Positions 1 to 8,857 of a stretch of DNA of 64,000 bases are shown piece after piece. The position numbers and the translations under genes were made by a program. This DNA is from an uncultured Rothia sp. (GTDB taxonomy: Bacteria > Actinomycetota > Actinomycetes > Actinomycetales > Micrococcaceae): contig NZ_CAKAPD010000009.1 in assembly GCF_916715725.1 (NCBI RefSeq), forward strand, positions 1 through 64,000. The letters are read 5' to 3'. Positions within the stretch are counted from its first letter, which is position 1. Each line of letters starts with the position of its first letter. A model generated the notes under the pieces. The model made no database searches. It was given only the letters and a program-made list of their open reading frames with translations, and was not told where the DNA came from.

Positions 1-40
1 CCGTTGTTCGGTCACCGCCACAACTGTTATACGGCTCAGG

Positions 41-388
41 TTAGGGTAGGAGCGCCAACCCAAACTCAATAACAATCAGGGCTACAGCACACGCGAAGAG
101 TACCCCACGCGACACATTGAACTTCTGCCAGAGATCATACAGCTGGCTGGGAACCAACCAAATAACGCACGCCCGAAAAGCAAGCGTCATCAGGGGGCCA
201 CCCCACTGAATAATCATCAGGGCAAGAGCAAAACTCAGGCTGAGCACATCCAGGATGCGCCGGTGCTTTCGCACCTGCTCCCTCTCCTTCTGATAGCTAG
301 GGTTGTTTAGCAACCTTGGTGGTGCTTTTTTCAGCTGACCCACAATGACCAAAACCACTAGCAGGAACACAGAAATATCGAAGAACAT
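41..388 (-). CDS. Small four-helix membrane protein, unknown function
   Basis: The 115-residue product is almost entirely hydrophobic, with likely membrane segments near residues 5-20, 46-62, 66-82 and 92-113, and one basic cytoplasmic loop (about 20-45, rich in K, R and E). I do not recognise a family. The ATG at 388 is chosen because GAAAGG lies just upstream on the minus strand. The gene stands alone. Its upstream region, up to the terminator at 595-625, holds a run of twelve C residues (553-564), which could affect expression if it varies in length. Confidence 0.6.
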   Translation of the reverse strand: MFFDISVFLLVVLVIVGQLKKAPPRLLNNPSYQKEREQVRKHRRILDVLSLSFALALMIIQWGGPLMTLAFRACVIWLVPSQLYDLWQKFNVSRGVLFACAVALIVIEFGLALLP

Positions 389-552
389 GGGAACCGCCTT
401 TCAAATTGGGGTTCGCTCGCTACGCCGGTGACGAGCTGATGGCGCACCATCATTGGTGAAAACTTCTCAAAAACAAGTAGTCTGCAACACGTATATTACG
501 TATTGTGGGTTACTTTACGGCAAACATGAACCCTATTCAAGAGGTAAACACT

Positions 553-590
553 CCCCCCCCCCCCGAAAAATTTTGAAAAATTTTTAAAAG
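553..590. repeat. C12 homopolymer followed by A/T-rich tract
   Basis: Twelve consecutive C residues (553-564) are followed by a stretch made only of A and T runs (565-590). The tract lies about 165 bp upstream of the small membrane protein gene that starts at 388. Such homopolymers are prone to slippage; a role in expression is inference only. Confidence 0.7.
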
Positions 591-594
591 ATAT

Positions 595-625
595 GGGCGC
601 CGGGAACCTTAGGTTCCCGGCGCCC
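595..625 (-). terminator. Terminator after the M18 aminopeptidase gene
   Basis: A perfect 14-bp stem (595-608 with 612-625) closes a 3-nt loop. On the minus strand it is followed by a T/A-rich stretch (594 down to 565), fitting an intrinsic terminator for the aminopeptidase transcript. Confidence 0.8.
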
Positions 626-660
626 ACTCCCCAGCTGCTCATACCTCAGCGGGGTTCAAT

Positions 661-1968
661 TTAGAGGCGGAAGAAGCCTTCCACCGCGCGCGTCATGTAC
701 GCCATATCGTCCACATGGCACATCTCGCGCATCGAATGCATCGACAGCAGGCCAATACCCACATCCACGGTGCGCATACCCAGGCGAGTCGCCGTAATCG
801 GGCCAATCGTCGAGCCACACGGCATATTGTTATTCGACACGAACTCCTGATACGGCACACCAGCCTTCGCACACGCCGCAGCAAACACGCCAGCACCCAC
901 CGAATCCGTCGCATAACGCTGGTTCGCGTTAATCTTCAGCAGCGGGCCGCCACCGGGCAGCGGCTGCACGGTCGGGTCGTGGTGACCCTGATAGTTCGGA
1001 TGCACCAGGTGACCGGCATCAGCCGACAGGCAGAACGACGCCGCCACCGAACGGCGGTACTCCTCCGTACTCTCACCGCGCGCAGCGGACAGGCGCACCA
1101 GAATATCCTCCAGGAACGGGCCGGCCGCACCACTACGCGACTCAGAGCCAAGCTCCTCATGGTCGAACGCCGCAAGCATCACAGTCTCGGTGGCGTGCTC
1201 GTCCGCGTTATCTGCGACGTAACGCTCCAGCGCGGTCAAACCCGCATGCACCGAAGACAGGTTATCCAAGCGACCGGAGGCGAACAGCTCCTGATCCGCA
1301 CCGAAGCGGCGCGGCGGCTGCGAATCAGCGAACAGCAGGTCGTAACCCACAATGTTCTGCGGGTCGACCGGCTCGCCGTCAATCACGTGCTTCGCCATGT
1401 AGCCGAGCACGTCGTTCTCCGCGGGGTCCACGCCCCACACGGGGTACATGTTGAACTGCTTGTCCAGCACCAGTTCGTTGCGCTTGTGGTCCAGGTGCGG
1501 CGCCAGCTGCGGGATGCGCGCAATCGGGCCGGTGCGCACCAGGCGGCCCTTCAGCTCCCCGTCCTCCAGGACGGTGAGGCGACCCGCCACGCACAGCTCG
1601 CGGTCCAGGAAGGAGTTCAGCAGCGCGCCGCCGTAGTTCTCGACGGCAATCTGATGCCAGCCCTTCGTGGTGATGGAGGAGGAAGGCTTGACCTTCAGGG
1701 AGGGCGAGTCGGTGTGCGCACCCAGCACGCGGTAGCCACTTGCCTTCTGCGCCTTCGCGCCGCCAGCCCAGGCGATAATCGCGCCGTCACGAACGACGAA
1801 GTGGCGGCCGGTTGCCACCTGCGGCTCCCAGGCCTCGGTTTCGACCAGTTCGGTGAAGCCTGCGGCCTGCAGGCGGCGCGCTACCGTGCGCGCGGCGAGG
1901 TAAGAGACCGGCGACTCCGCCACGAATGCGGCGAGGTCTTCAATATTTTTTACAGCATCAACAGTCAT
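661..1968 (-). CDS. apeB: M18 family aminopeptidase
   Basis: The protein is a cytosolic zinc aminopeptidase of family M18, which removes N-terminal residues (often acidic or hydrophobic) from peptides. At 435 residues it has the normal family length. Visible metal and catalytic elements are GAHTDSP (H85, D87), the RLDN metal aspartate near 235, the HEE triad at 270-272, DAGH near 317-320, and a C-terminal HSMRE motif supplying the last histidine ligand. It lies downstream of the CPBP protease gene on the same strand with a gap of about 155 bp, so the two may or may not share a transcript. A strong terminator follows. Confidence 0.93.
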   Translation of the reverse strand: MTVDAVKNIEDLAAFVAESPVSYLAARTVARRLQAAGFTELVETEAWEPQVATGRHFVVRDGAIIAWAGGAKAQKASGYRVLGAHTDSPSLKVKPSSSITTKGWHQIAVENYGGALLNSFLDRELCVAGRLTVLEDGELKGRLVRTGPIARIPQLAPHLDHKRNELVLDKQFNMYPVWGVDPAENDVLGYMAKHVIDGEPVDPQNIVGYDLLFADSQPPRRFGADQELFASGRLDNLSSVHAGLTALERYVADNADEHATETVMLAAFDHEELGSESRSGAAGPFLEDILVRLSAARGESTEEYRRSVAASFCLSADAGHLVHPNYQGHHDPTVQPLPGGGPLLKINANQRYATDSVGAGVFAAACAKAGVPYQEFVSNNNMPCGSTIGPITATRLGMRTVDVGIGLLSMHSMREMCHVDDMAYMTRAVEGFFRL

Positions 1969-2123
1969 GGTTTAACCCTACCTTTTCTTGGGTGTTGACG
2001 GGGTGAACCGGCATAAAAATCCAGATGGGACGCGGATGGAGCGGCGGCGAGCGAGCTGGGATAGTCGGATGAGGGCTACCCACCGCATGCGCTAGTTATC
2101 GCAGGCTCCAGCCTTCGCAACCC

Positions 2124-3104
2124 TTAGTTATCAACCTTGAGCGGTTGTGTTTCACGTGAAACCTCACCGCGGCGAGCACGTGCATTGAAGATCAGGCAGG
2201 CGAGCACCACGTACACGCCTTCCAACGCGATGCCCTGCAACGCATCCATGGGGGTCACGCCCTCGGAGGCGAAGGGATCCAGACCCGCCACGAGGGAGAG
2301 CAGCAGCAGGGTCACATTATTGGCCACGTGCAGGCTGACGGAAGCCTCCAGGCCGCCGGTGTACCAGCACAGGAACCCGGCGTACACGCCCGTCGCAAAC
2401 ACGAAGCCCAGGCCCCACGCATCGTAGGGGTGGGAGAACATGAAGAGCGCCGCCGGTAGCACAATCGACAGCCAGGGAGTGCGCACCCAGCGGCCCAGCA
2501 TCTGCATCATGAAGCCACGGTAGGCGAGCTCCTCCGCGTAGCACTGCACGGGCACCAGAACTAGAATCAGCACCGCAATAACCCAAAATTCAACCTGTGA
2601 AGGTTGCGAATAACGGTAATCGGGCAGGGCTGCACCGCTCGTCGCCAGCACCACGGCGTAGTAGATACCGTAAATTACGAAGCCCAAGCCCAGGTACGGA
2701 AACAGAAGTGAACGGCGCAGGCGGCCCGTCACCGAATGAATCAGGCCCCAGGGCCTCGGACCCACCACCAGGCGCGCCAAAAAGAGCGAAGGCACAATCG
2801 CGATAAGGGAAAGGAACGTCAGGGCGAACAGCGCCGGGTGTTCCATAATGACGGAGCGGTTCGTAGCTACATCCTGGAGGGAAAGTCCCGAACCCATAAT
2901 CGTCGCAGCCAGGGCGACTGAAATGATCAGGTTGAGGCCAATAAATACGGCGACGCCGAGCAGACCTTCCAGCAGGGGTGAGAACCAGCGGGATTTCGGG
3001 TCGGCGTGGGAGAGACGGTGGTAGGCAAGACCTGCAACAGGCGCAGGAGCAGCGGGGGTTCCGGCGGCTACCTGCGGGGGCGCGGGAGGCGGTGTCGTGT
3101 TCAT
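2124..3104 (-). CDS. CPBP family intramembrane metalloprotease
   Basis: The 326-residue polytopic membrane protein has a Pro/Ala-rich N-terminus and about eight hydrophobic segments. The diagnostic CPBP (Abi/Rce1-like) motifs are present: EExxxR at residues 191-196, a histidine in FSHPY (H225), and HxxN (H259, N262). The family includes prenyl-protein proteases and bacteriocin self-immunity proteins; the substrate here is unknown. The last codons (VSRETQPLKVDN) are encoded by a parS-like palindrome plus a second short palindrome, also present inside both ABC-F genes of this window, so the C-terminal tail may be there because of the DNA site rather than the protein. Confidence 0.9.
   Translation of the reverse strand: MNTTPPPAPPQVAAGTPAAPAPVAGLAYHRLSHADPKSRWFSPLLEGLLGVAVFIGLNLIISVALAATIMGSGLSLQDVATNRSVIMEHPALFALTFLSLIAIVPSLFLARLVVGPRPWGLIHSVTGRLRRSLLFPYLGLGFVIYGIYYAVVLATSGAALPDYRYSQPSQVEFWVIAVLILVLVPVQCYAEELAYRGFMMQMLGRWVRTPWLSIVLPAALFMFSHPYDAWGLGFVFATGVYAGFLCWYTGGLEASVSLHVANNVTLLLLSLVAGLDPFASEGVTPMDALQGIALEGVYVVLACLIFNARARRGEVSRETQPLKVDN
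2132..2163. promoter_or_regulatory. parS: parS-like site with adjacent palindrome (site 1)
   Basis: GTTTCACGTGAAAC (2149-2162) is the 14-bp core of the ParB-binding site parS; the 16-mer 2148-2163 matches the usual TGTTTCACGTGAAACA at 15 of 16 positions. One base away lies CAACC-N6-GGTTG (2132-2147). The site is inside the 3' end of the CPBP protease gene and is read there as VSRET. Two further sites occur in the ABC-F genes. Confidence 0.8.
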
Positions 3105-3346
3105 TCTTTAATCCTAGCCTCCGCGGGCTCGATGGTGACCGGGCATACGGAAACCTTCAAGTACTGATTGATACGGAATGTTCCAAAACCATTGAAAAAG
3201 CCGTGAATAAGGCTAAAAACCCACCATTCACGGGGTTCATTTTCTGAACCTATGCCATAATTTGTAGCGATAATACGCTCATATACATAGTCGCTGATGA
3301 CCGCTCTTCCGGGGTGTTTTTTCAGCACCAGAAAGGCTGCTTTCTT

Positions 3347-5416
3347 ATGGCACTCGTCTTCAATCCGCCGCCCAACTGGCCCGCTCCTCCTGCTGGATGG
3401 GCCCCCACTCCTACGTGGCGTCCTGACCCCGCGTGGGGTCCCGTTCCTGAAGGTTGGCAGCTGTGGGTCGAAGAGCCCGAGCCCGAACCCATTCAGGTTG
3501 AAGAGGCTACTATTGAGCCGCTGGTTCCCGAGGAGCCCGCTGCTGAGGCGGCTCCCGCTGAGCAGGTTGCTGAGCCTGTAGTTGCTGAGCCCGCTGTTGA
3601 GGCTGAGCAGCCCGCCGAAGCTGCAGCACCACTGACCGTTGAGGACGTTGACCTGGAGCAGCTCGCCGCTGAGCTCGAAGGTGAGCAGGTCGTCGAGGTT
3701 CCGGAGGCGGCAGCACCCCAGGCTGAGGCATCCCACGTTGAGGCACAGCAGGTAGAGGCACCCCACGTTGAGGCGTCCCAGGCTGAGTCCGCTGAGGAGT
3801 CCTCCGAGCCCAAGCCGATGCGTCACCTGACTCAGGTTCCGCTGACCGGCACCGCTCTGCCCGAGCAGGTTCTCGCATCCCAGTCTTCCGCAGTTGAAGA
3901 GACTGCGGCTGAAGAGCCCGCAGTTGAGGCTCCCGTTGCTGAGCAGGCTGCTTCCGAGCAGTCCGTTGAGGCGCACGTTGTTGAGGCACCGGTTGCCGAG
4001 CCCGCGCTCTCTGAGCCTGTTGCATCCGAGCCGGTTGCAGAGCCCGTTGTTGTTGAGCCCGTCGCCGAGGTTGCCCCCGAGGCACCCGTTGCATCCGAGC
4101 CGGTTGCTGAGGCTCCCGCAGCTGAGGCTCCCCACACCATCGAGAACTCCCCGCTCGTTGAGTTCCACACCCCCGAGACCGAGCGCACCGTCAACCTGTC
4201 CGAGCGTACCGTGAACCTCTCGGAACAGCCCGGCCAGAACGTACAGCCCGGTCAGAATGTGCAGGGCGACCAGAACGCACAGTTCATCCCGGCAGGTCAG
4301 GCACCGAACGGCTTCCAGCCGAACCAGGCTGAAGGCTTCCAGAGCCAGAACTTCCAGGGTCAGGGTTTCCAGGGTCAGAACGCTCAGGGCGGCCAGTACC
4401 AGGGCAACCCCTACCAGGGTCAGCCGTACAACGCTCAGCAGCCCTACCAGGGTCAGGTTTCCGACCAGGACCAGGCAACCGTAGCACTCAGCAACCCCTA
4501 CATGACCGAACCCGGCAACCAGGGCAACGGCGAGGACGGCTCCGAGAAGAAGGGCCTGCTCTCCGGCACCAAGCTGTGGGGTGTTATCGGCGGTGCGTTG
4601 GCTCTGCTGATTGTCATCATCCTGGCGATTGTCATGCTGATTCCGCGCGGTAACTCGAACCCCGCCTCCAATTCTGCGGCGGCATCGAGCGCGGCGGCTA
4701 CTTCCGCTGAGGCGTCCTCCGCGGCAGCATCCTCTGAGGCTTCTTCCGCTCCCGCATCTGAGAGCGCGGCGGCAGGTACTTCCGCTTCTTCCGCAGCACC
4801 CGTTGCTGCTGCTGAAGCGAAGATGCCCGAGGGCGAGTTCAAGGAATACAAGAAGACCGTCGCCGACAACAAGGACACCATCGACATTGAGAAGATCAAG
4901 GGCGATGTGTCCGCAGGCCTGATCTACTACGAGTTCAAGCCCGCAGAGGGCGTGGTCAACGCCTTCATCACCAGCCGTGACGACAAGGGCAACCTCACCT
5001 CGGGTGTGAGCGTTCTCGACTCCAGCCGCGACGGCAAGGAGATCAAGGGCACCGCGTGGATTGACGCGAGCAGCCACTCCACCCCCACCCGCAAGCTGGA
5101 TCTGACCGGTAAGGGCGAGTGGACCATCCGCGTCTACGATGCAGACTCCGCACCCCACTACAAGAAGGGGGAGAAGTTCCAGAGCACCATGAACTACTAC
5201 GCTTTCACCTACGAAGGCACCGAGGCAACCATGGAGTTCCAGACCAGCGGCCCGACCACCCGCGGCTTCACCGTTCTGAACGCGACCAAGAACGACCCGT
5301 TCTTCTCCTCGACCATCCCGACCGTGAAGAGCAACATACAGTGGGTTCAGAGCAACAAGAGCTACCTGCAGGTTCGTACCGACTCCGCTATTACCTGGAG
5401 CATCGGCACTAACTAG
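3347..5416 (+). CDS. Single-pass membrane protein with Pro/Trp head, Q/N-rich region and exported C-terminal domain
   Basis: I do not recognise a named family. The 689-residue protein starts with a proline/tryptophan-rich module (NPPPNWP...GW...PDPAWGP) seen at the N-termini of many actinobacterial membrane proteins. Then come about 240 residues of A/E/V/P low-complexity repeats, a Q/N/G-rich stretch (about residues 293-378, repeating QGQN/YQGQ-like units), one membrane helix (about 410-433), a Ser/Ala-rich spacer and a compact C-terminal domain (about 492-689) likely outside the cell. ATG 3347 is preferred over ATG 3314 because GAAAGG sits upstream at a good distance and the Pro/Trp motif begins there. 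A long antisense frame over this gene is a composition artefact. A terminator follows at 5455-5487. Confidence 0.85.
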   Translation: MALVFNPPPNWPAPPAGWAPTPTWRPDPAWGPVPEGWQLWVEEPEPEPIQVEEATIEPLVPEEPAAEAAPAEQVAEPVVAEPAVEAEQPAEAAAPLTVEDVDLEQLAAELEGEQVVEVPEAAAPQAEASHVEAQQVEAPHVEASQAESAEESSEPKPMRHLTQVPLTGTALPEQVLASQSSAVEETAAEEPAVEAPVAEQAASEQSVEAHVVEAPVAEPALSEPVASEPVAEPVVVEPVAEVAPEAPVASEPVAEAPAAEAPHTIENSPLVEFHTPETERTVNLSERTVNLSEQPGQNVQPGQNVQGDQNAQFIPAGQAPNGFQPNQAEGFQSQNFQGQGFQGQNAQGGQYQGNPYQGQPYNAQQPYQGQVSDQDQATVALSNPYMTEPGNQGNGEDGSEKKGLLSGTKLWGVIGGALALLIVIILAIVMLIPRGNSNPASNSAAASSAAATSAEASSAAASSEASSAPASESAAAGTSASSAAPVAAAEAKMPEGEFKEYKKTVADNKDTIDIEKIKGDVSAGLIYYEFKPAEGVVNAFITSRDDKGNLTSGVSVLDSSRDGKEIKGTAWIDASSHSTPTRKLDLTGKGEWTIRVYDADSAPHYKKGEKFQSTMNYYAFTYEGTEATMEFQTSGPTTRGFTVLNATKNDPFFSSTIPTVKSNIQWVQSNKSYLQVRTDSAITWSIGTN

Positions 5417-5454
5417 TAGCTTGGCTGACTAGGTCAGCAGGTTGTGCATAAAGT

Positions 5455-5487
5455 TATCCCCCGCATCCGTGATGGGTGCGGGGGATA
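5455..5487 (+). terminator. Terminator after the Q/N-rich membrane protein gene
   Basis: A 14-bp stem (5455-5468 with 5474-5487, one G-U pair) is followed by CTTTTAT. It separates this gene from the converging mannosyltransferase pair. Confidence 0.8.
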
Positions 5488-5535
5488 CTTTTATGCCCGG
5501 TGAGGTTTTATACCCTGCTGGAGGCGCCCGCCGCC

Positions 5536-7131
5536 TTAACGGGAGTACTTCGCCTCCGCCAGCTCGTCACCTGCGGCGCGTGCCGCACGCTCCACCAGCT
5601 GACGATTCGCCAGGTACACGAAGAACGTGACGAGGATGAACAGGTACATCAGCTGGTACGGCATGGTGCCCGCCATCAGGCCCAGGGAGCCTTCGGGCAC
5701 CATCAGAATCTGATCCGCGTTGAAGTGCGGGGAGAGCGCCAGCACAATCCAGAACGGCGAAATGTACATGCCCACCAGCGCCGCGGTCGCCAAGATAACA
5801 GCCAGCGTGAAGACGAAGGAGCTGACCCGCTGGTACATGAGCGGGAAGATTTCCATAACCACGGCGGCGAGCATCAGCGGGTACCAGGTGTTGTGGTGCG
5901 ACCAGCTAATCGGCGAAATCTGCAGCATCATGAACGCGGTCAGCGCCAGCTGCGCCATGAGCGCGCGGGCACGAATCAGCGGAACCAGCAGAACCGCGGT
6001 GACCAGCACAATCAGCAGAGTCAACGCCACCTGCACCACGGACAGGGCGGTCGCCGTCAGATGATGCTGCAGGCCCGCGTGGGTCAGCGTACCCATAATC
6101 GACACGTTATCGAAGTAGCTGAACCAGCCCACACGCGAAGTGTCATGCACCGCGTGGAACCAGAACGTGAACGACTCCTCACGAATCACCAGGAAGCCGA
6201 TACCCACAGTCGCGGCGAAGCTCGCACCCAGGGTCGCGATGCCCTTCCAGTCCTTACGCATGAGCAGTAGCAGACCGAACGCGAGCGGGGTCAGCTTAAT
6301 ACCCGCCGCAATACCCAGCAGCACGCCGCGCGGAACGCGGGTTGCCGGGCGCATAAAATCGGCAAGAATCAGCATCAGAATGATGGCGTTAATCTGCCCA
6401 AAATGCGTGGTCAAACGCCACGGGCCGCACATCCAAATCAGCGCCGCAATCAGCGACACCATACCCCAATGACCCAGGTGCTTCTGCAACGGCAGACGCC
6501 ACGAGCGGCTACGCGCGTAGGAGTACAGCAGGTACGCGCACCAGTAGCAGAGCGCGCAAATAATGGCGGTAATCAGCAGCATGCTCTGCGGCTCGGTGAG
6601 GAACGCGAGCGGGTAGAAGAGCAGCGCCGCAAACGGCGGGTAGGTGAACGGCAGGCCGCGCGTGCGGAAAGTGTACAGCTGGTAGCCGTCCGGGCCATCC
6701 GCCAGGGAGACAGCGCCCAGGCGGTACACGTAAATATCGTCAGCCGCCGCGTGCGTCACGTAGTCGAAGGCGTAGAGGGCAACCAGGATGAACAGCAGGT
6801 GCGCCCAGAGAGCGCCTCTACGCATGCCGGGGATGCGGTCAAAGAAGCTACGACGTGCAGGCTTAGCGAGCTCCTTGGCGGTTTCTTCGGCGGCTTCTTC
6901 CTTTGCCGCTTTTTCCGCGGTGGCTGCAGAGGATGCGGCAGGCTCCACAACGGGCTCAGCGCTCTCAACAGCCGGTTCCGCAACCGGCGCGGCTTCAACA
7001 GCAACAGAAGCCGAAGCCCACGGGATTGTAGGCGCTACCGCCTCGGTGTTCTCAGCGGTCTTCACTACGCTCTTCGCGGTGTTCTTATCAGTATTCACAG
7101 GGGTCTTTTCTAGTTCCTTTTCGCGGCTCAC
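5536..7131 (-). CDS. GT87 family polytopic mannosyltransferase (second of pair)
   Basis: This 531-residue protein belongs to the GT-C fold GT87/DUF2029 group, which uses polyprenyl-phosphate mannose to extend phosphatidylinositol mannosides or lipomannan on the outer face of the membrane (PimE-like). After about 100 residues of A/E/P-rich cytoplasmic sequence there are some 10-12 hydrophobic helices. The first external loop carries the conserved acidic motif DIYVYRLGA, and SPISWSHHNTWYPL is a second family hallmark. Translation starts at GTG 7131, overlapping the stop of the upstream paralogue by 4 bp (translational coupling). The exact acceptor cannot be deduced. Confidence 0.88.
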   Translation of the reverse strand: MSREKELEKTPVNTDKNTAKSVVKTAENTEAVAPTIPWASASVAVEAAPVAEPAVESAEPVVEPAASSAATAEKAAKEEAAEETAKELAKPARRSFFDRIPGMRRGALWAHLLFILVALYAFDYVTHAAADDIYVYRLGAVSLADGPDGYQLYTFRTRGLPFTYPPFAALLFYPLAFLTEPQSMLLITAIICALCYWCAYLLYSYARSRSWRLPLQKHLGHWGMVSLIAALIWMCGPWRLTTHFGQINAIILMLILADFMRPATRVPRGVLLGIAAGIKLTPLAFGLLLLMRKDWKGIATLGASFAATVGIGFLVIREESFTFWFHAVHDTSRVGWFSYFDNVSIMGTLTHAGLQHHLTATALSVVQVALTLLIVLVTAVLLVPLIRARALMAQLALTAFMMLQISPISWSHHNTWYPLMLAAVVMEIFPLMYQRVSSFVFTLAVILATAALVGMYISPFWIVLALSPHFNADQILMVPEGSLGLMAGTMPYQLMYLFILVTFFVYLANRQLVERAARAAGDELAEAKYSR

Positions 7132-8516
7132 GCGGTTGCCTCACGGGAGGTAGCGGCACGCACAGACTCGGCACTCTCGGTCACCAGGGCGCGAGCACCC
7201 CACCAGCCCAGCGGCGCATCGCCACGCACGGAGCCGTACTGCACGGGCTCAACCTTCGCGCCACGCACCGGCGCGGTCAGCGCGGCAATAGACCAGAGCG
7301 TCATCGTCACCCACAGGCAGAACGCCGGGATAGCCGACACCGCCAACGCACCCGGAGCCAACTGTTCCAAACCATCGGTACTACCGTGGAACCAGGACGC
7401 AATCTTAATCGGCGAAATGTACAGACCCAGCACCGCAACCACCGCGAGCACGGTCGCCGTCACCCGCAGCCACGCAGGCTGAACCGCAAAATAGGTCGGG
7501 AACGCATCCATAATGAACACGAACGCCAGCAGGGGCAGCAGCACGTTGTGGTGCGACCAGCTAATCGGCGACAGCGCCACCATTAGGGAGGCGGTCACCG
7601 CCACCTGCGCCAGCGCGGCACCGCGGCGTTCCAACTGGTACAGCAACGCGGCGGTCAGCACAATCGTGACCAGCGCCAGGGCGTAGTAGATGGGCTTCGC
7701 GGCGCTCTCAGAGAGGCCGAAGTGCAGTAGCCAGCCCTGAATCGAGACGTTATCCACAAAGTTCAGGCCACCCACACGGGAGGGGTTCGTCAGCGCGGAG
7801 AACCAGAATTCCGGCGCGTCCTTGGGCATGAGGATGAAGCCCAGCGCAATGGTGCCGAAGAACGTCGCGCCCAGGGTCGCGATGCCCTTCCAGTCGCGGC
7901 GGACCAGCAGAATCAGACCAAACACGAGCGGGGTCAGCTTCACGCCGCCCGCAATACCAATCAGCACGCCGCGCGGCACGCGGGTTGCCGGGCGCACAAA
8001 ATCGGCAAGAATCAGCGCCGTAATGAACGGGTTAATCTGAATCAGATCCAGGGTGCGCTGCCACGGGCCCGCCGAAACCACCAGAATAGTCAGCACCGCA
8101 ATCGTGCCCGCACGACCAAAGTACTGCTGCAGGGGCAGTTCACGGCCGCGCGCATTCACGTAGTTGTAGATGATCGTGGAAATCCACCACGCCACCACAG
8201 CCGAACCGACCACCATAATGACCTTGCCGACCTCCAGAGGCAGGAACGCGAACGGCAAGAACAGCATCGCCGCAAACGGCGGGTATGTGAACGGCGGCTT
8301 AATCTCGCCGTGATCGTTCAGGGTCGGGGAGTACAGGTCCTGGGTGAAGCCCTCGTTATCGAAAATGGTCATCGCGCCCAGGCGGTAGATGGAGAAATCC
8401 ATACCGGCGAAGGGGTTAGTGAGCAATTTGACGACGTATCCACCGCCAATGATGAGGATGAGTGCCGCAATAGCAATTTTTCCCCACACGGGGGTAGTGG
8501 AATCAGTCCTTGTCAC
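7128..8516 (-). CDS. GT87 family polytopic mannosyltransferase (first of pair)
   Basis: This 462-residue paralogue of the following gene has the same GT87 features: the DFSIYRLGAM motif in the first external loop (the aspartate is the family's likely catalytic base), a PPFTYPPFAA motif, and SPISWSHHNVLLPL. The shared segments FVRPATRVPRGVLIGIA and RRDWKGIATLGA are nearly identical in both copies, pointing to gene duplication. It lacks the acidic N-terminal tail of its partner. The GTG start at 8516 has AAGGA upstream. The pair forms an operon and probably builds mannosylated envelope lipids. Confidence 0.88.
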   Translation of the reverse strand: MTRTDSTTPVWGKIAIAALILIIGGGYVVKLLTNPFAGMDFSIYRLGAMTIFDNEGFTQDLYSPTLNDHGEIKPPFTYPPFAAMLFLPFAFLPLEVGKVIMVVGSAVVAWWISTIIYNYVNARGRELPLQQYFGRAGTIAVLTILVVSAGPWQRTLDLIQINPFITALILADFVRPATRVPRGVLIGIAGGVKLTPLVFGLILLVRRDWKGIATLGATFFGTIALGFILMPKDAPEFWFSALTNPSRVGGLNFVDNVSIQGWLLHFGLSESAAKPIYYALALVTIVLTAALLYQLERRGAALAQVAVTASLMVALSPISWSHHNVLLPLLAFVFIMDAFPTYFAVQPAWLRVTATVLAVVAVLGLYISPIKIASWFHGSTDGLEQLAPGALAVSAIPAFCLWVTMTLWSIAALTAPVRGAKVEPVQYGSVRGDAPLGWWGARALVTESAESVRAATSREATA

Positions 8517-8857
8517 GAGGTGCTTGTCCTTACCTTGGTGCCGGCGGATGCGCGCTTAGGGTGGGCGGGCATCTGATTTTGGAATCCTAATAGTTTATCG
8601 CGCGCACCTGTGAAGGGTGCATCGGGGAGAAGAATCCCAGGAGCAGATTCGCTCGGGCAGATTCATAGGGGCAGATTCGCTCGGGCGCGCAAGCAGAACT
8701 ATCACGGTGTGAGCCGCCTTCATATGCACGTAATGTCTTCAAAATTGGTACTAACCGGGCAATATAATGGGCTTATTGGCACCCGCCCCAACGCAGGGGC
8801 TGACGGTGCCCCGCACACCGACGTCCACGAACAACCAGCAGTGAAAGCAGTGATTAC
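8517..8857. other. Intergenic region between mannosyltransferase operon and nirK
   Basis: This divergent region of 341 bp carries promoters for both sides. It contains a three-copy 14-bp tandem repeat (8643-8684) and a TATAAT hexamer (8763-8768) that could be the -10 of nirK, about 95 bp upstream of its start. No good -35 is visible at 16-18 bp, so an activator may be needed. No gene is apparent. Confidence 0.5.
8643..8684. repeat. 14-bp tandem repeat, three units, upstream of nirK
   Basis: Units start at 8643, 8657 and 8671, each opening with GCAGATTC. Units one and three are identical (GCAGATTCGCTCGG); the middle one diverges in its last six bases. The 14-bp spacing is not a whole number of helical turns, so cooperative binding on one face is not obvious. 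Confidence 0.6.

Noticed and set aside
3101..5158. A 685-codon frame on the minus strand, opposite the Q/N-rich membrane protein gene
   Set aside because: The plus-strand frame has a ribosome site, a membrane helix and domain structure. The antisense product is an L/G/N-rich composition shadow of the GAG/GTT-rich repeats.
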